The notes under the pieces: generated by a model
The model's database searches: none
Told to the model about the DNA's origin: nothing
Seen by the model: the letters and a program-made list of their open reading frames with translations, nothing else
From: Shewanella loihica PV-4
GTDB lineage: Bacteria; Pseudomonadota; Gammaproteobacteria; Enterobacterales; Shewanellaceae
Assembly: GCF_000016065.1 (NCBI RefSeq)
Contig: NC_009092.1
Location: 1,922,001 to 1,986,000 of the forward strand
Direction of reading: 5' to 3'
DNA: 64,000 nt
Made by a program: the position numbers and the translations under genes
Part shown: positions 53,138 to 62,167 of the stretch, in pieces
Layout of the letters: each line of letters opens with the position of its first letter
How positions within the stretch are numbered: the stretch's first letter is position 1

Positions 53138-53187
53138 GTGGTACAGGCTTAGAAAGTGATTTATTTTTCCAGAGGAAGTCTGATTCT

Positions 53188-54153
53188 GTGTGTAGTGAAT
53201 TAGCCAAAGATGTGCCCACTAATATGTCGATCAAGATGCCAAGCCTAACGCCCAGTTCATTGTCAAGCCTAATACCCAGTTCAGTGCCAAGTGAAGTGCA
53301 GAATGTGCAGGGTAAAGACTGTATGAAAGAGGCGATTGGTGCAGATAAGATAGCGCGGCAGTTCTCCCAGGCGGCTAAGCACTATCAGGAGCATGACAAG
53401 GTGCAGCGTCTCAGCGCGCAGAGGCTGAGGACCAAGATGACGCCCATCGGACGTTTGTTAGATATCGGTTGTGGTCCAGGTACAGATTTTTCCGCGGCGC
53501 CAGGTCTTAATGAGGTGCTGGGGCTGGATATCGCCCCCGGCATGCTATCGCAGATGCTCGAAAGTTTTCCTAGCTACAAGGCGCTGTGCGGCGATGCCCA
53601 GGCGTTGCCCCTATCAGATGCCAGCATAGACACCCTCTACTCAAACCTAGCGCTGCAGTGGTGCAGCGATATCAAGACGGCCATAGGTGAGCTTGCCAGG
53701 GTGCTTAAGCCCGGCAGTCAATGCCATCTCGCCATCGTCGTCGATGGTAGCCTTTCTGAGCTCGACGCGCTCGGGCTAAGGGTTAATGCCTTCGAGCAAG
53801 CCCAGACGCTGCTTGATGGGTTCAGTGATAGCCATTGGCAAATTGAACACCATTCGGTGGAGCCGCTGCGGGTGCATTTCGACGATCTTAAGACGCTGCT
53901 CTATTCCATCAAGGGGGTTGGCGCCTCTGCCGCTATGGGAAGCGATGTCTCTCAAGGCTCAGATGTCACTCAGGACTCAGATGCCTCCCACGGCCCAGAT
54001 GATACCCAGGGCTCAGTGAGTAAGCCGCCACCTAGGCTTCGTGGGCGTCAGGATTGGTTGGCCCTCTGTGAGCGCGCCGAAAAAATGCGTCAGCCAGAGG
54101 GACTTCCCTTGACCTATCAAATCTTATTTATTCATGCGAGCCGCAGAGGCTAG
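53188..54153 (+). CDS. bioC: malonyl-ACP O-methyltransferase
   Basis: A 321-aa SAM methyltransferase starting pimeloyl-ACP synthesis. Motif I is LLDIGCGPGTDF (about 90-101), and later NLALQWCSD and LARVLKPG fit BioC. The first 45 residues are Ser/Pro-rich, so translation might instead start at the ATG at 53323 (MKEAIGADKIARQF, the usual BioC start); GTG 53188 has the better AGAGGAAG site. A hexapeptide repeat of 24 residues (four units from 18-bp DNA repeats) interrupts the C-terminal half. Confidence 0.88.
   Translation: MCSELAKDVPTNMSIKMPSLTPSSLSSLIPSSVPSEVQNVQGKDCMKEAIGADKIARQFSQAAKHYQEHDKVQRLSAQRLRTKMTPIGRLLDIGCGPGTDFSAAPGLNEVLGLDIAPGMLSQMLESFPSYKALCGDAQALPLSDASIDTLYSNLALQWCSDIKTAIGELARVLKPGSQCHLAIVVDGSLSELDALGLRVNAFEQAQTLLDGFSDSHWQIEHHSVEPLRVHFDDLKTLLYSIKGVGASAAMGSDVSQGSDVTQDSDASHGPDDTQGSVSKPPPRLRGRQDWLALCERAEKMRQPEGLPLTYQILFIHASRRG
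53944..54015 (+). repeat. four 18-bp in-frame repeats in bioC
   Basis: Units such as GATGTCTCTCAAGGCTCA encode DVSQGS, DVTQDS, DASHGP and DDTQGS. The insertion lies near residues 253-276, between the last conserved BioC blocks. Confidence 0.88.
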
Positions 54154-54168
54154 TTAAGGAAAGGGTTC

Positions 54169-54882
54169 ATGCGTTATTTCATCGCCGGCACAGATACCGA
54201 CAGTGGCAAGACCTTGGTGGCTTCCTCACTCCTCTATCTGGCGAGCAAACAAGGCAGCACCTTAGGGGTCAAGCCCATCGCCTCGGGTTGTGAGCCGACG
54301 TCTGAAGGGCTGAGAAACAGCGACGCCCTGGCATTGATGGCTCAGTCCAATGTGAAACTTGCCTATGAAAGAGTGAACCCCTTTGCTTTTAAGCCTGCCA
54401 TCGCGCCGCATATCGCCGCCAAGCAGGTAGGCGTGACTCTTAATGCTGATCTGGTCACGGCTCACCTTAAGACGCTGCCATTCGATGAGGTGGATTTTGC
54501 CTTGGTTGAGGGGGCGGGTGGCTGGCGGCTGCCGCTTAACCATGCGCTTCGCGTTCAGGGTAAGCTTAATCCACAGGCCTTTCTTTCCACTGTGGCAATC
54601 GATCTGCAGCTGCCGGTGATCTTGGTGGTCGGGGTTAAGCTGGGTTGCCTCAACCACGCACTGCTGACTCAAGAGGCGATTCAGGCCGATGGGGTAAAGA
54701 TAGCTGGCTGGGTAGCAAACTGCGTCGATCCCGATATGCAGGTGACTGACGAGAACCTCTTGGCGCTTACTGCTTTGATGGACGCTCCATGTCTCGGGGT
54801 CATCCCACATCTTACTGAATGTTCTAGCCAAAACGCGGCGCAATACTTAGATCTTACCAAGCTGGCACTAGGTCAAGGTTAG
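54169..54882 (+). CDS. bioD: dethiobiotin synthetase
   Basis: A 237-aa ATP-dependent enzyme forming the ureido ring of dethiobiotin. It has P-loop TDTDSGKT (8-15), GVKPIASG with the conserved Lys, the EGAGGW switch (about 115-120), and VVGVKLGCLNHALLT. It is 15 bases after bioC and ends the operon. Confidence 0.94.
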   Translation: MRYFIAGTDTDSGKTLVASSLLYLASKQGSTLGVKPIASGCEPTSEGLRNSDALALMAQSNVKLAYERVNPFAFKPAIAPHIAAKQVGVTLNADLVTAHLKTLPFDEVDFALVEGAGGWRLPLNHALRVQGKLNPQAFLSTVAIDLQLPVILVVGVKLGCLNHALLTQEAIQADGVKIAGWVANCVDPDMQVTDENLLALTALMDAPCLGVIPHLTECSSQNAAQYLDLTKLALGQG

Positions 54883-55198
54883 CCAACTCTCGCATCAATA
54901 GCGCCTGTTGAATGAGAGCCTTTGATTAACAAAACGCCACTCTCTGATTGCTGGAGTAATTATTAATAAAGATTAACGGTTTATCCCGCCAAAGCCGATA
55001 AATTTAAGATTGGCTTAATATAGGGCTTCTAGACTCCACGCCAAGGTCTACACTTTTTGGCGTGGCTGCGCACTCAATCGTACCCACCAAAAAAATTTTT
55101 ACGTTCAACCCTTGAACTCTGACTTATCGGACATATTATGTCGTTAAGAGAGGCTGATGACACATAGGGTGTCTCATACAGGGCTTATAGGAGCTTAC
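54883..55198. promoter_or_regulatory. gap before htpX with hairpin and possible heat-shock promoter
   Basis: A perfect nine-base stem CCACGCCAA / TTGGCGTGG at 55036-55065 may terminate bioD transcription (T-run inside the loop). CTTGAA at 55111 and CATATTA 15 bases later resemble a sigma-32 promoter, fitting htpX; this is weak evidence. No gene is seen. Confidence 0.45.
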
Positions 55199-56062
55199 AT
55201 GAAGCGTATTTTCTTATTGATCGCGACAAACATGGCAATCTTGCTGGTCGCTTCAATTGTGATGTCTATTTTAGGGGTTAACACCTCGACCATGGGCGGA
55301 CTATTGGTCTTTGCCGCCATCTTCGGTTTCGGCGGCGCCTTTATCAGCTTAGCGATCTCTAAGTGGATGGCGAAGAAGACCATGGGCTGTGAAGTGATCA
55401 CCACACCGCGCGACAACATGGAGCGCTGGTTGGTCGATACCGTTGCGCGTCAGGCTGAGCAGGCGGGCATCAAGATGCCTGAGGTGGCCATCTACCAGTC
55501 ACCCGAGCTGAACGCCTTTGCCACAGGCCCTAGCAAGGACAACTCGCTGGTCGCCGTCAGTAGCGGACTGCTTTACGGCATGACGCAAGATGAGATCGAA
55601 GGCGTATTGGCCCACGAAGTGAGCCATGTGGCCAACGGCGACATGGTGACTCTGACGCTTATTCAAGGCGTGGTGAACACCTTCGTGATCTTTGCGGCCC
55701 GCGTGGTGGCGAGCATTATCGATAACTTCGTTGCCAGCAACGACGAAGAGGGCGAAGGCCTGGGCATGTTTGCCTACATGGCAGTGGTCTTCGTGTTGGA
55801 TATGCTGTTTGGTATCCTGGCCTCGATGATAGTGGCTTACTTCTCACGTGTTCGTGAGTTCAAGGCCGATGCCGGCGGCGCTCAGTTGGCAGGCAAGCAT
55901 AAGATGATTGCGGCGCTGGACAGATTGCGTCAAGGCCCAGAAACCGGTGCCATGCCAGCACAGATGGCGGCTTTCGGTATCAATGGTAAGAAGTCGATGG
56001 CCGAACTGATGATGAGCCATCCACCACTTGAAAAGCGTATCGAAGCACTGCGCGCACAATAA
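55199..56062 (+). CDS. htpX: membrane protease HtpX
   Basis: A 287-aa M48 zinc protease of inner-membrane quality control. Zinc motif HEVSH (139-143), two N-terminal helices and two more after the motif, and the EFKADAGGA helix giving the third ligand. It matches E. coli HtpX in length and motif position. The start is ATG 55199 after TAGGAG; an upstream ATG in frame is rejected. Confidence 0.95.
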   Translation: MKRIFLLIATNMAILLVASIVMSILGVNTSTMGGLLVFAAIFGFGGAFISLAISKWMAKKTMGCEVITTPRDNMERWLVDTVARQAEQAGIKMPEVAIYQSPELNAFATGPSKDNSLVAVSSGLLYGMTQDEIEGVLAHEVSHVANGDMVTLTLIQGVVNTFVIFAARVVASIIDNFVASNDEEGEGLGMFAYMAVVFVLDMLFGILASMIVAYFSRVREFKADAGGAQLAGKHKMIAALDRLRQGPETGAMPAQMAAFGINGKKSMAELMMSHPPLEKRIEALRAQ

Positions 56063-56078
56063 TCGATTGTCGATTGAT

Positions 56079-56106
56079 AAAACGGGAGCCTAGGCTCCCG
56101 TTTTTT
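56079..56106 (+). terminator. terminator after htpX
   Basis: Stem ACGGGAGCC / GGCTCCCGT around TA, followed by six T. Confidence 0.88.
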
Positions 56107-56179
56107 GTATCTTTTCTTTGCAATTACGATTTTTGTTTTTCTGAGTGGCAATGAGAAATGCTCATTTGCATAGCAGTAG

Positions 56180-56195
56180 TGTGACGCAGATCATG
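56180..56195 (+). promoter_or_regulatory. possible CRP site upstream of cctA
   Basis: TGTGA-N6-TCATG, a good left half and partial right half of a CRP/FNR-family site, about 210 bp before the cytochrome start. A second TGTGAGTATGAGG lies nearby. Confidence 0.5.
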
Positions 56196-56400
56196 TTTAT
56201 CTGTGAGTATGAGGCTTGCGGCATAGATATTTGATTAAGTGCACATTTTTAAGCAGTTGCTATTGTTAGTATGCCCGCAAGAGAAATTTGCCTATTTGCA
56301 AAACCTTAGCTATTTTAAGCTAAGTTGTGCAATCAGGAACAAGGCACGATGGGATATAACAACTACACCCACATCGCCAAACATAAGAGAGGAAATTATC

Positions 56401-56751
56401 GTGAGCAATAAAATTCTAAGTGCGTTATTTGGTGCTGGTTTGGCGGCGCTAGCCTTGTCTCCAGCGGCAATGGCTGAGCCTCAAGAACTTGCAGAGATGC
56501 ATGCTGAGATGGAAGGCTGTGAAGCGTGTCACGCCAATGGTGAACCATCTGCCGATGGTGCTCACGAATTTGAGCAGTGCCAAAGCTGTCACGGTACGCT
56601 AGCCGAGATGGACGCAGTGCATAAGCCACACGACGGTAATCTGATGTGCGCCGACTGTCACGCACCGCACGATTCAAACGTGGGCGATCGCCCAGCCTGT
56701 GATAGCTGCCACGACGATGGCCGCACCGCAGACTCTGTATTGAAGAAATAA
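56401..56751 (+). CDS. cctA: small tetraheme cytochrome c
   Basis: A 116-aa periplasmic cytochrome with a signal peptide (about 1-25, ending AAMAEP) and four CxxCH heme sites: CEACH (40-44), CQSCH (60-64), CADCH (83-87) and CDSCH (100-104). Additional His residues (33, 55, 74, 77, 90) can act as sixth ligands. This is the small tetraheme cytochrome (STC) of Shewanella, which carries electrons across the periplasm during anaerobic respiration of metals and other acceptors. GTG 56401 with AGAGG upstream is the start; a longer frame has no signal peptide. Confidence 0.93.
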   Translation: MSNKILSALFGAGLAALALSPAAMAEPQELAEMHAEMEGCEACHANGEPSADGAHEFEQCQSCHGTLAEMDAVHKPHDGNLMCADCHAPHDSNVGDRPACDSCHDDGRTADSVLKK

Positions 56752-56775
56752 GATTTTCATTACAGGATAATCGAC

Positions 56776-56802
56776 AAACACCGGCAACTTGCCGGTGTTT
56801 TT
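56776..56802 (+). terminator. terminator after cctA
   Basis: Stem AACACCGGC / GCCGGTGTT with loop AACTT and T-run. Confidence 0.88.
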
Positions 56803-57155
56803 GTATCTGCCATCGGCAACTCTATCTCTGTTCTATTACTCGTGACTGGAATATTAGCCGGATATTCGAGTTCAACTCACCATTTATCATTAATCGATTC
56901 CATTAGCCCATGCCAACGGTGCTCAGTTTCTGCCAAAAGGCGGGTATATGGCTGATAAGCCTTTATTAGCCTGCGGGCTTTATCGCCGCCCTCATCTCTA
57001 GATCCAATCTTTTGAGATTTTCCATTAGTAGAAAAGTATTAGGTCTACTGCCGGAATAGATACTTTGTCTAGCGGGACTTAATACTCTTTGTGGACGTAA
57101 GTCCTTCGTCTTAGATAGATAATCTTGGCCATAAAAACAGATAGGTGCGCCACGG
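56803..57155. other. 353-bp region upstream of curli genes
   Basis: No gene. It presumably holds the curlin promoter; the region at about 57020-57115 has several AT-rich stretches (for example AGTAGAAAAGTATTAGGTC), but no clear operator is read by eye. Confidence 0.4.
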
Positions 57156-57707
57156 ATGGAAACAAATTTGATGCAAGCAGTCTTTAAGGCCGGGCATTTT
57201 GCCTGGCGTCAGGCAATCAGCCGATTGTTCTTGTTAGCGATGCTTTTTGCTGGCTTGCCTGTGTGGGCCGATGACCTCAGTAGTCTTGATGAGTTGGCCC
57301 AGGGGGATAATGCTAGCATCATGCAGCTTGGGGATGCGCTGCAGGCCGACATCACCCAAAGCGGCGAGGCGAATCGCGCCTTGTTTACGCAATTTGGGGT
57401 GGCCAACAGCGCTGAGTTGCAGCAGCAGGGGATCGGCAATCAGGCGTATCTGCTGCAGCAAGGGGAGGCGATAGAGGCCAGCCTGCTGCAGGTTGGGGTC
57501 AACAACAGTCTGATCGCCAGTCAACTTGGAGCGAACCTGTCTCTGGTAGCTGAGCAGCGGGGCAGTGATAACCAGGCCTATGTGCAACAGAGCGGTTATG
57601 ACAATGAGGTCAGCATCTATCAAAACGGTTCGGGTCATGGGGTGATTGTGACTCAATGGGGGAATGCACAGCGAGCAAGCGTGACTCAGGGTTATCGTCA
57701 GCAGTAA
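57156..57707 (+). CDS. csgB: curlin subunit, CsgB-like
   Basis: A 183-aa secreted amyloid subunit. After a signal peptide (about 1-38, ending PVWADD) come six to seven imperfect curlin repeats of about 22 residues, each with QxGxxN-type spacing: SIMQLGDALQ, LFTQFGVANS, LQQQGIGNQA, LLQVGVNNSL, AEQRGSDNQAY, VQQSGYDNEV and VTQWGNAQRA. It could be the nucleator CsgB or the only major subunit. No second curlin gene is present up to the regulator. Confidence 0.82.
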   Translation: METNLMQAVFKAGHFAWRQAISRLFLLAMLFAGLPVWADDLSSLDELAQGDNASIMQLGDALQADITQSGEANRALFTQFGVANSAELQQQGIGNQAYLLQQGEAIEASLLQVGVNNSLIASQLGANLSLVAEQRGSDNQAYVQQSGYDNEVSIYQNGSGHGVIVTQWGNAQRASVTQGYRQQ

Positions 57708-57868
57708 GGCGATGAAAGATAAGGTGAAGGGAGCTCGCCTCAAACAGATATTCTGGTAGGGCTTGATAAAATTGGCGCAATTAAGATGTTATTTTTAATT
57801 CTATAGTTGTTATTATATGTGTCGGTTTAATGGAATACGCTTATAACTAGCGACATGGAGTGAGCAGG

Positions 57869-58495
57869 ATGTTCAAAGTGATAAATTGGGTAGTGGTATC
57901 GCGATCGCAACTGTTGATTGATCTGTTGGAGACGCGTTGGCCCCAGGAGTTTCTGGTTAAACTGGCTAAGGTCACCCCAGAGAGTGTTGAAGTGACTATG
58001 AGTGAAGGGAATTACTCTTTGGTTGTTATCGATCTCGCCACCATAGATGTGCAGCGTGCCTACCAGGTACAAAAGCAGATCGAGAAGCGCCACAGCGCCC
58101 GCGTGGTATTCTTGCACTATCCGAAACAGATAGATGCAAGATTCTTAATTTCCCCCATTACCGCCGCCGTCTTTTATGGCGATGCTTCCCTTGAGCATAT
58201 AGGCAAGGTCTTAGCCAATGTGCTACGCGGCCAGACGGTGATCCCACATGCTTTGTTGTCGGCTTCTGCGGATCAGGAGCAACTCGACGGCGCCGACAAC
58301 CTGACGATTCGTGAGCGAGAGGTGCTGCAGGCATTACTCTCGGGTAGCACTAACGTGGATATCGCCAATCAGTTGTTTGTCAGCGAGAGCACCATCAAGA
58401 CGCATCTCTATCGTGTGTTTAGAAAGATTGGTGTCTCAAGTCGTGGACAGGCTATTGCCTGGGCACAGACTCATCTGCATGAGGTTCAGCAGTGA
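57869..58495 (+). CDS. csgD: CsgD-like LuxR family regulator
   Basis: A 208-aa regulator with an N-terminal receiver-like domain lacking a clear phosphoacceptor pocket and a C-terminal LuxR helix-turn-helix: LTIREREVLQALLSGSTNVDIANQL, then SESTIKTHLYRVFRKIGV. It resembles CsgD, the curli and biofilm regulator. The ATG at 57869 with GGAG upstream is chosen over a GTG three codons earlier. Overlaps csgE by four bases. Confidence 0.85.
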   Translation: MFKVINWVVVSRSQLLIDLLETRWPQEFLVKLAKVTPESVEVTMSEGNYSLVVIDLATIDVQRAYQVQKQIEKRHSARVVFLHYPKQIDARFLISPITAAVFYGDASLEHIGKVLANVLRGQTVIPHALLSASADQEQLDGADNLTIREREVLQALLSGSTNVDIANQLFVSESTIKTHLYRVFRKIGVSSRGQAIAWAQTHLHEVQQ

Positions 58496-58959
58496 AATAT
58501 CTGGGCCGCTTGCTCCTGTTAGCGGCCTTCTCGGCTCCTGTTTATTGTCAGGTGCCCGATGTCCACGAAGGCAGCAAGCTGGCGGCGCAGAGCACGAGTG
58601 ACGCACCGCCCAGGCTGGAGTCTGATCTCATCGATGGACTGATCCTCAACCGCGCGATGACCCGCGTCGGACACAGATTTTATCGTGAATTTGTTGCCGC
58701 CTATCGAGATATCGGCGGTATGACGGAGCACGGTGGACTGAGTATTGTCGAGCTAGCTACTGCGCGAAGTGGTAGCAAGATCAGCGTGTTACACAATCGC
58801 AAACCTATCTTTGTGACTGTGGTGTCACCGGCGAGCCGGCAGTTGGATAAGCTGGCAGAGCAGGTGGCCAGGCGCGTCGACAGTATATTGAAGCAAAACA
58901 AGAAACAGGCTAGCTGGGCTCAGTGGTTGGATCCCGATTTAGCGCCTGATGAATTCTAA
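58492..58959 (+). CDS. csgE: curli transport specificity factor CsgE
   Basis: A 155-aa periplasmic protein. Signal peptide (about 1-19), then GLILNRAMTRVGHRFYREFVAAYRD and LSIVELATARSGSKISVLHNRKPIF, the conserved CsgE blocks. It guides curlin to the CsgG pore. Translation starts at GTG in the overlap with the regulator gene. Confidence 0.9.
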   Translation: MKYLGRLLLLAAFSAPVYCQVPDVHEGSKLAAQSTSDAPPRLESDLIDGLILNRAMTRVGHRFYREFVAAYRDIGGMTEHGGLSIVELATARSGSKISVLHNRKPIFVTVVSPASRQLDKLAEQVARRVDSILKQNKKQASWAQWLDPDLAPDEF

Positions 58960-58973
58960 TAGGGACATTTTCA

Positions 58974-59393
58974 ATGAATCAAGCTAAGTCTTTTCGACCG
59001 ATAGCCCTGCTATTGGCGGCTACGTTCAGCCTGAGCTCTCAGGCGACACAGCTTATCTATACCCCAGTGAACCCCAATTTTGGTGGCAGTTATCTTAATG
59101 GCTCCTACCTGCTGGCGAACGCCTCGGCGCAGAACGATCATAAGGGCGGCTCAGGTTATACGCCCCCCAGTGCCCTCGAGCGCATGGCAAGTTCCCTTGA
59201 GTCTCGTCTGATGAGCCAACTCTTTAACGATGCGGCCAATGGCGGTGAGGGCTATCTCAAGACCACGGACTTCGAGATCCAAGTGGTCAACGAAGATGGC
59301 ATGCTATTGGTGCATATCACCGATCTATTGACCGGCGAAACGACGGTGATCGAAGTTGGTGGGTTGAGCGACAGTTCGAGTGTGGGTGGTTAA
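58974..59393 (+). CDS. csgF: curli assembly protein CsgF
   Basis: A 139-aa protein with a signal peptide (ending SSQATQL) and the CsgF hallmark LIYTPVNPNFGGSYLNG directly at the mature N-terminus, the part that plugs into CsgG. FEIQVVNEDGMLLVHITDL follows toward the C-terminus. Confidence 0.92.
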   Translation: MNQAKSFRPIALLLAATFSLSSQATQLIYTPVNPNFGGSYLNGSYLLANASAQNDHKGGSGYTPPSALERMASSLESRLMSQLFNDAANGGEGYLKTTDFEIQVVNEDGMLLVHITDLLTGETTVIEVGGLSDSSSVGG

Positions 59394-59395
59394 CG

Positions 59396-60244
59396 ATGAA
59401 ACCTTTGTTGATGGCCGCTGGCCTGTTATTTCTCTCGGCCTGTTCTAGCACCAATGAACTTGAACAGGTGCAAGCCTCTTCGAGTCTGATGCCCAAGGGC
59501 GAGAGCTACTATGATCTCATTAATCTGCCTGCGCCCCAGGGGGTGATGCTGGCCGCCGTGTATGATTTTCGCGATCAGACAGGTCAATATAAGCCAATTC
59601 CGTCGAGTAACTTTTCTACCGCCGTGCCCCAGAGTGGCACCGCTTTTCTCGCTCAGGCATTGAATGATTCCAGTTGGTTTATTCCCGTCGAGCGCGAGGG
59701 GCTGCAGAATCTACTTACCGAACGTAAGATTGTCAGGGCCGGGCTTAACGGTGATGCCAACAAGCTGCCTCAGCTGAACTCGGCGCAGATCCTGATGGAA
59801 GGAGGCATAGTTGCCTATGACACCAATGTCAGAACCGGTGGCGCGGGGGCCCGCTACCTGGGCATAGGCGCGGCAACTCAGTTTCGTGTCGATACTGTGA
59901 CAGTCAACCTGAGGGCGGTTGATATTCGCACCGGCCGATTATTGAGTAGCGTGACCACCACTAAGTCTATCTTGTCCAAAGAGATCACCGCCGGGGTGTT
60001 TAAGTTTATCGATGCCCAGGAGCTGCTTGAGTCTGAGCTTGGCTATACCTCAAACGAGCCTGTGAGTCTGTGTGTGGCATCGGCCATCGAAAGTGCGGTG
60101 GTGCATATGATTGCCGATGGGATCTGGAAAGGTGCTTGGAATTTAGCCGATCAGCCCAGTGGTCTGCGCAGTCCAGTGTTACAAAAATATTGGTTAGAAG
60201 CGCATTCCGAGGCCAGGGTGCGAGCAAAAATCAATCAAAGCTGA
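59396..60244 (+). CDS. csgG: curli secretion pore lipoprotein CsgG
   Basis: A 282-aa outer-membrane lipoprotein (lipobox LSAC, Cys16). It has YDFRDQTGQYKP, NSAQILMEGGIVAYDTNVRTGG, YLGIGAATQFRVDTVTVNLRAVDIRTGRLL and SVTTTKSI, the strands of the nonameric secretion pore. Two bases after csgF. Confidence 0.94.
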   Translation: MKPLLMAAGLLFLSACSSTNELEQVQASSSLMPKGESYYDLINLPAPQGVMLAAVYDFRDQTGQYKPIPSSNFSTAVPQSGTAFLAQALNDSSWFIPVEREGLQNLLTERKIVRAGLNGDANKLPQLNSAQILMEGGIVAYDTNVRTGGAGARYLGIGAATQFRVDTVTVNLRAVDIRTGRLLSSVTTTKSILSKEITAGVFKFIDAQELLESELGYTSNEPVSLCVASAIESAVVHMIADGIWKGAWNLADQPSGLRSPVLQKYWLEAHSEARVRAKINQS

Positions 60245-60271
60245 GGCTGTTTTTGCTTTGTGTCATACTTT

Positions 60272-60291
60272 GCTATGCATGTATGCATAGC
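60272..60291. repeat. 20-bp perfect inverted repeat
   Basis: GCTATGCAT-GT-ATGCATAGC, 28 bases after csgG. There is no T-run directly after it, so it may be a weak terminator or a protein site. Confidence 0.6.
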
Positions 60292-60459
60292 GCCTAGTAC
60301 TTTTGTGTGATGCCGGTGGGTTCAAATTTAACATCTATATTACTTAAGGTTAACTTTGGTTAACCTTTTATTTTTTATAGGTTTTTAATTGAGTTTGGTT
60401 TCGTGTCGCAGCCCAATAGGGTAGAATTCGTCAAGTTTTTGACTTGCTGAATAGGTACG

Positions 60460-61026
60460 ATGAAGAAGTTAGCATTGTTAGTAGTGTTAGCGCCGCTTTA
60501 TGCACATGGAATGGCGCCTTTTGGGCTTGATTGGGGTGAGGATGTCAGCCAGTATGGCGAGGTCAAACGCCAGGGAGATGAGCTTAGGGTTGAAACCCAT
60601 TCACTGCCTAAGTCTTTGTCTCTAGCCAAGGATTATGTGCTTTTTGCCGATAGGCAACATGGGCTGTTAAAAGTCATCATGACAAGCAGAAATTATGGTT
60701 TGTATGATGATGACTATAAAGAAGATTTTAATTTTATTAAGCAATCGCTAGTCGATACCGGCTATCAAACCACAGAGTTCATTGGCAGTGAGATGAGCTC
60801 TTATAAATGTGTGTTGCAGGGTAGCTGCTACGGCAAGCGCTGGTATGGCTTTACCGACGATGGCACCAATGTGGCGCTAGAGCAAGTGGCCAAGACCCGC
60901 CAAGATGCTTATCTCAAGCTGACTTTCAAGGCGCCCAAATTACTGCAGATCGAAGCGGAGCGCGAGGATCTCAAGCAGCTCAAGCAGCAAGATCAATTGA
61001 ACAGCGATAGATTAGCATTCGATTAA
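60460..61026 (+). CDS. predicted exported protein
   Basis: A 188-aa protein with a signal peptide MKKLALLVVLAPLYAHGMA. The mature start MAPFGLDWGEDVSQYG is a common beginning of small periplasmic proteins in marine gammaproteobacteria. Two close Cys residues (CVLQGSC, about 125-131) may form a disulphide. The C-terminal 25 residues are charged and helical. Function unknown. Confidence 0.62.
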   Translation: MKKLALLVVLAPLYAHGMAPFGLDWGEDVSQYGEVKRQGDELRVETHSLPKSLSLAKDYVLFADRQHGLLKVIMTSRNYGLYDDDYKEDFNFIKQSLVDTGYQTTEFIGSEMSSYKCVLQGSCYGKRWYGFTDDGTNVALEQVAKTRQDAYLKLTFKAPKLLQIEAEREDLKQLKQQDQLNSDRLAFD

Positions 61027-61288
61027 ATAGTCGCTAACATCGATGGGGTGACCGGCCGTGTTTAGCGCCGTGCTGCTAATTACGCTGCCGCCTAATTTCA
61101 CAGCCCCCACTTTTCATAGCCCCCGCTTTTCATAGGGTCCACTTGGTTATCCAGGTGGGCTCTTTCATTCTCCGAGCTAAAAAATCATCACTCGTTGATT
61201 GAGTTAACTCCTTTATTTATATGATGGATCACAAACAGCTTATTTGTGAGTATACTGACAGGATTAACGTCATATCGAGGATAGTGCA
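61027..61288. other. intergenic region with tandem repeat and hairpin
   Basis: A 16-bp direct repeat CCCCC(A/G)CTTTTCATAG in tandem near 61104-61135 and a hairpin CCACTTGG / CCAGGTGG at 61139-61158, likely a terminator for the upstream gene. No gene. Confidence 0.6.
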
Positions 61289-61639
61289 ATGGCCGAAGAG
61301 ACCATTTTCAGTAAAATTATTAGACGCGAAATTCCCGCCGACATCCTGTATCAAGATGAACTGGTCACCGCCTTTCGTGACATTCAACCCAAGGCGCCAA
61401 CCCATATTCTGATCATCCCAAACCATCTGATCCCGACTGTTAATGATGTCAAGGCATCGGACGAGAAGGCCCTGGGGCGCATGATGACGGTAGCGGCTAA
61501 GTTGGCTGATGAAGCCGGCATCGCAGAGGATGGGTATCGTCTCATCATGAACTGCAACAAGCATGGCGGTCAGGAAGTCTTCCATATCCATATGCACCTG
61601 TTAGGCGGCGATTTCCTGGGGCCGCTAGTGTCGCGTTAA
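61289..61639 (+). CDS. hinT: HIT family purine nucleoside phosphoramidase
   Basis: A 116-aa HinT-type hydrolase of AMP-lysine and similar phosphoramidates. Histidine triad is HIHMH in [13 protein letters not shown] (about 98-110). The N-terminus [19 protein letters not shown] is typical. As in E. coli, a ycfL-like gene lies close downstream, here after two thioesterase genes. Confidence 0.93.
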   Translation: MAEETIFSKIIRREIPADILYQDELVTAFRDIQPKAPTHILIIPNHLIPTVNDVKASDEKALGRMMTVAAKLADEAGIAEDGYRLIMNCNKHGGQEVFHIHMHLLGGDFLGPLVSR

Positions 61640-61669
61640 TCCCAGACGATTCTTGGACTGTGTAGAGTA

Positions 61670-62167
61670 ATGAAGACAAACCCTGATTTTTTCCCGCTGA
61701 CAGACTTGGCGACCCGCTTCGTCGGTCAGCTAGTGCAGTGTCGCCGTCTTGGGCTCAGTGTACTGGAAGCCAGCGAGCAGCATGTGCTGATCGAGCTGCC
61801 CTACAGCAGTGAGCTTATCGGTTACCCAGACACAGGCGTGATACATGGCGGGGTGATCACCACCCTGATGGATACCGCCTGCGGCACAGCCGTGGTCTGC
61901 AACATCTTCGATAAGTACAAGTCGCTGGAGTTGTCGCCGACTTTGGATCTGCGGGTCGACTACATGAAACCCGCCGAACCTAACAAGAGCGTCTATGGCT
62001 TTGCCGAGTGTTACAAGCTCTCTTCGAGCGTGGCCTTTACCCGCGCCATCGCCTATCAGGACTCTATCGACGATCCTATCGCCCATGCGGTGGGCTCTTT
62101 CATGCGTATCAGCCCTGAGATGGTGGGGGACGCCTTCAGACAGGCTCTGATGGGAGAGGGAAAATGA
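61670..62167 (+). CDS. PaaI-like hotdog thioesterase
   Basis: A 165-aa acyl-CoA thioesterase of the PaaI group: GVIHGGVITTLMDTACGTAV (about 59-78) contains the catalytic Asp, and LDLRVDYMKPA follows. Its gene overlaps the next thioesterase gene by four bases (ATGA), so the two are coupled and may form a heteromer. Substrate unknown. Confidence 0.85.
   Translation: MKTNPDFFPLTDLATRFVGQLVQCRRLGLSVLEASEQHVLIELPYSSELIGYPDTGVIHGGVITTLMDTACGTAVVCNIFDKYKSLELSPTLDLRVDYMKPAEPNKSVYGFAECYKLSSSVAFTRAIAYQDSIDDPIAHAVGSFMRISPEMVGDAFRQALMGEGK

Noticed and set aside
56239..56400. Longer N-terminus for the tetraheme cytochrome
   Set aside because: The extension lacks a signal peptide, while GTG 56401 has AGAGG upstream and gives a proper export signal.
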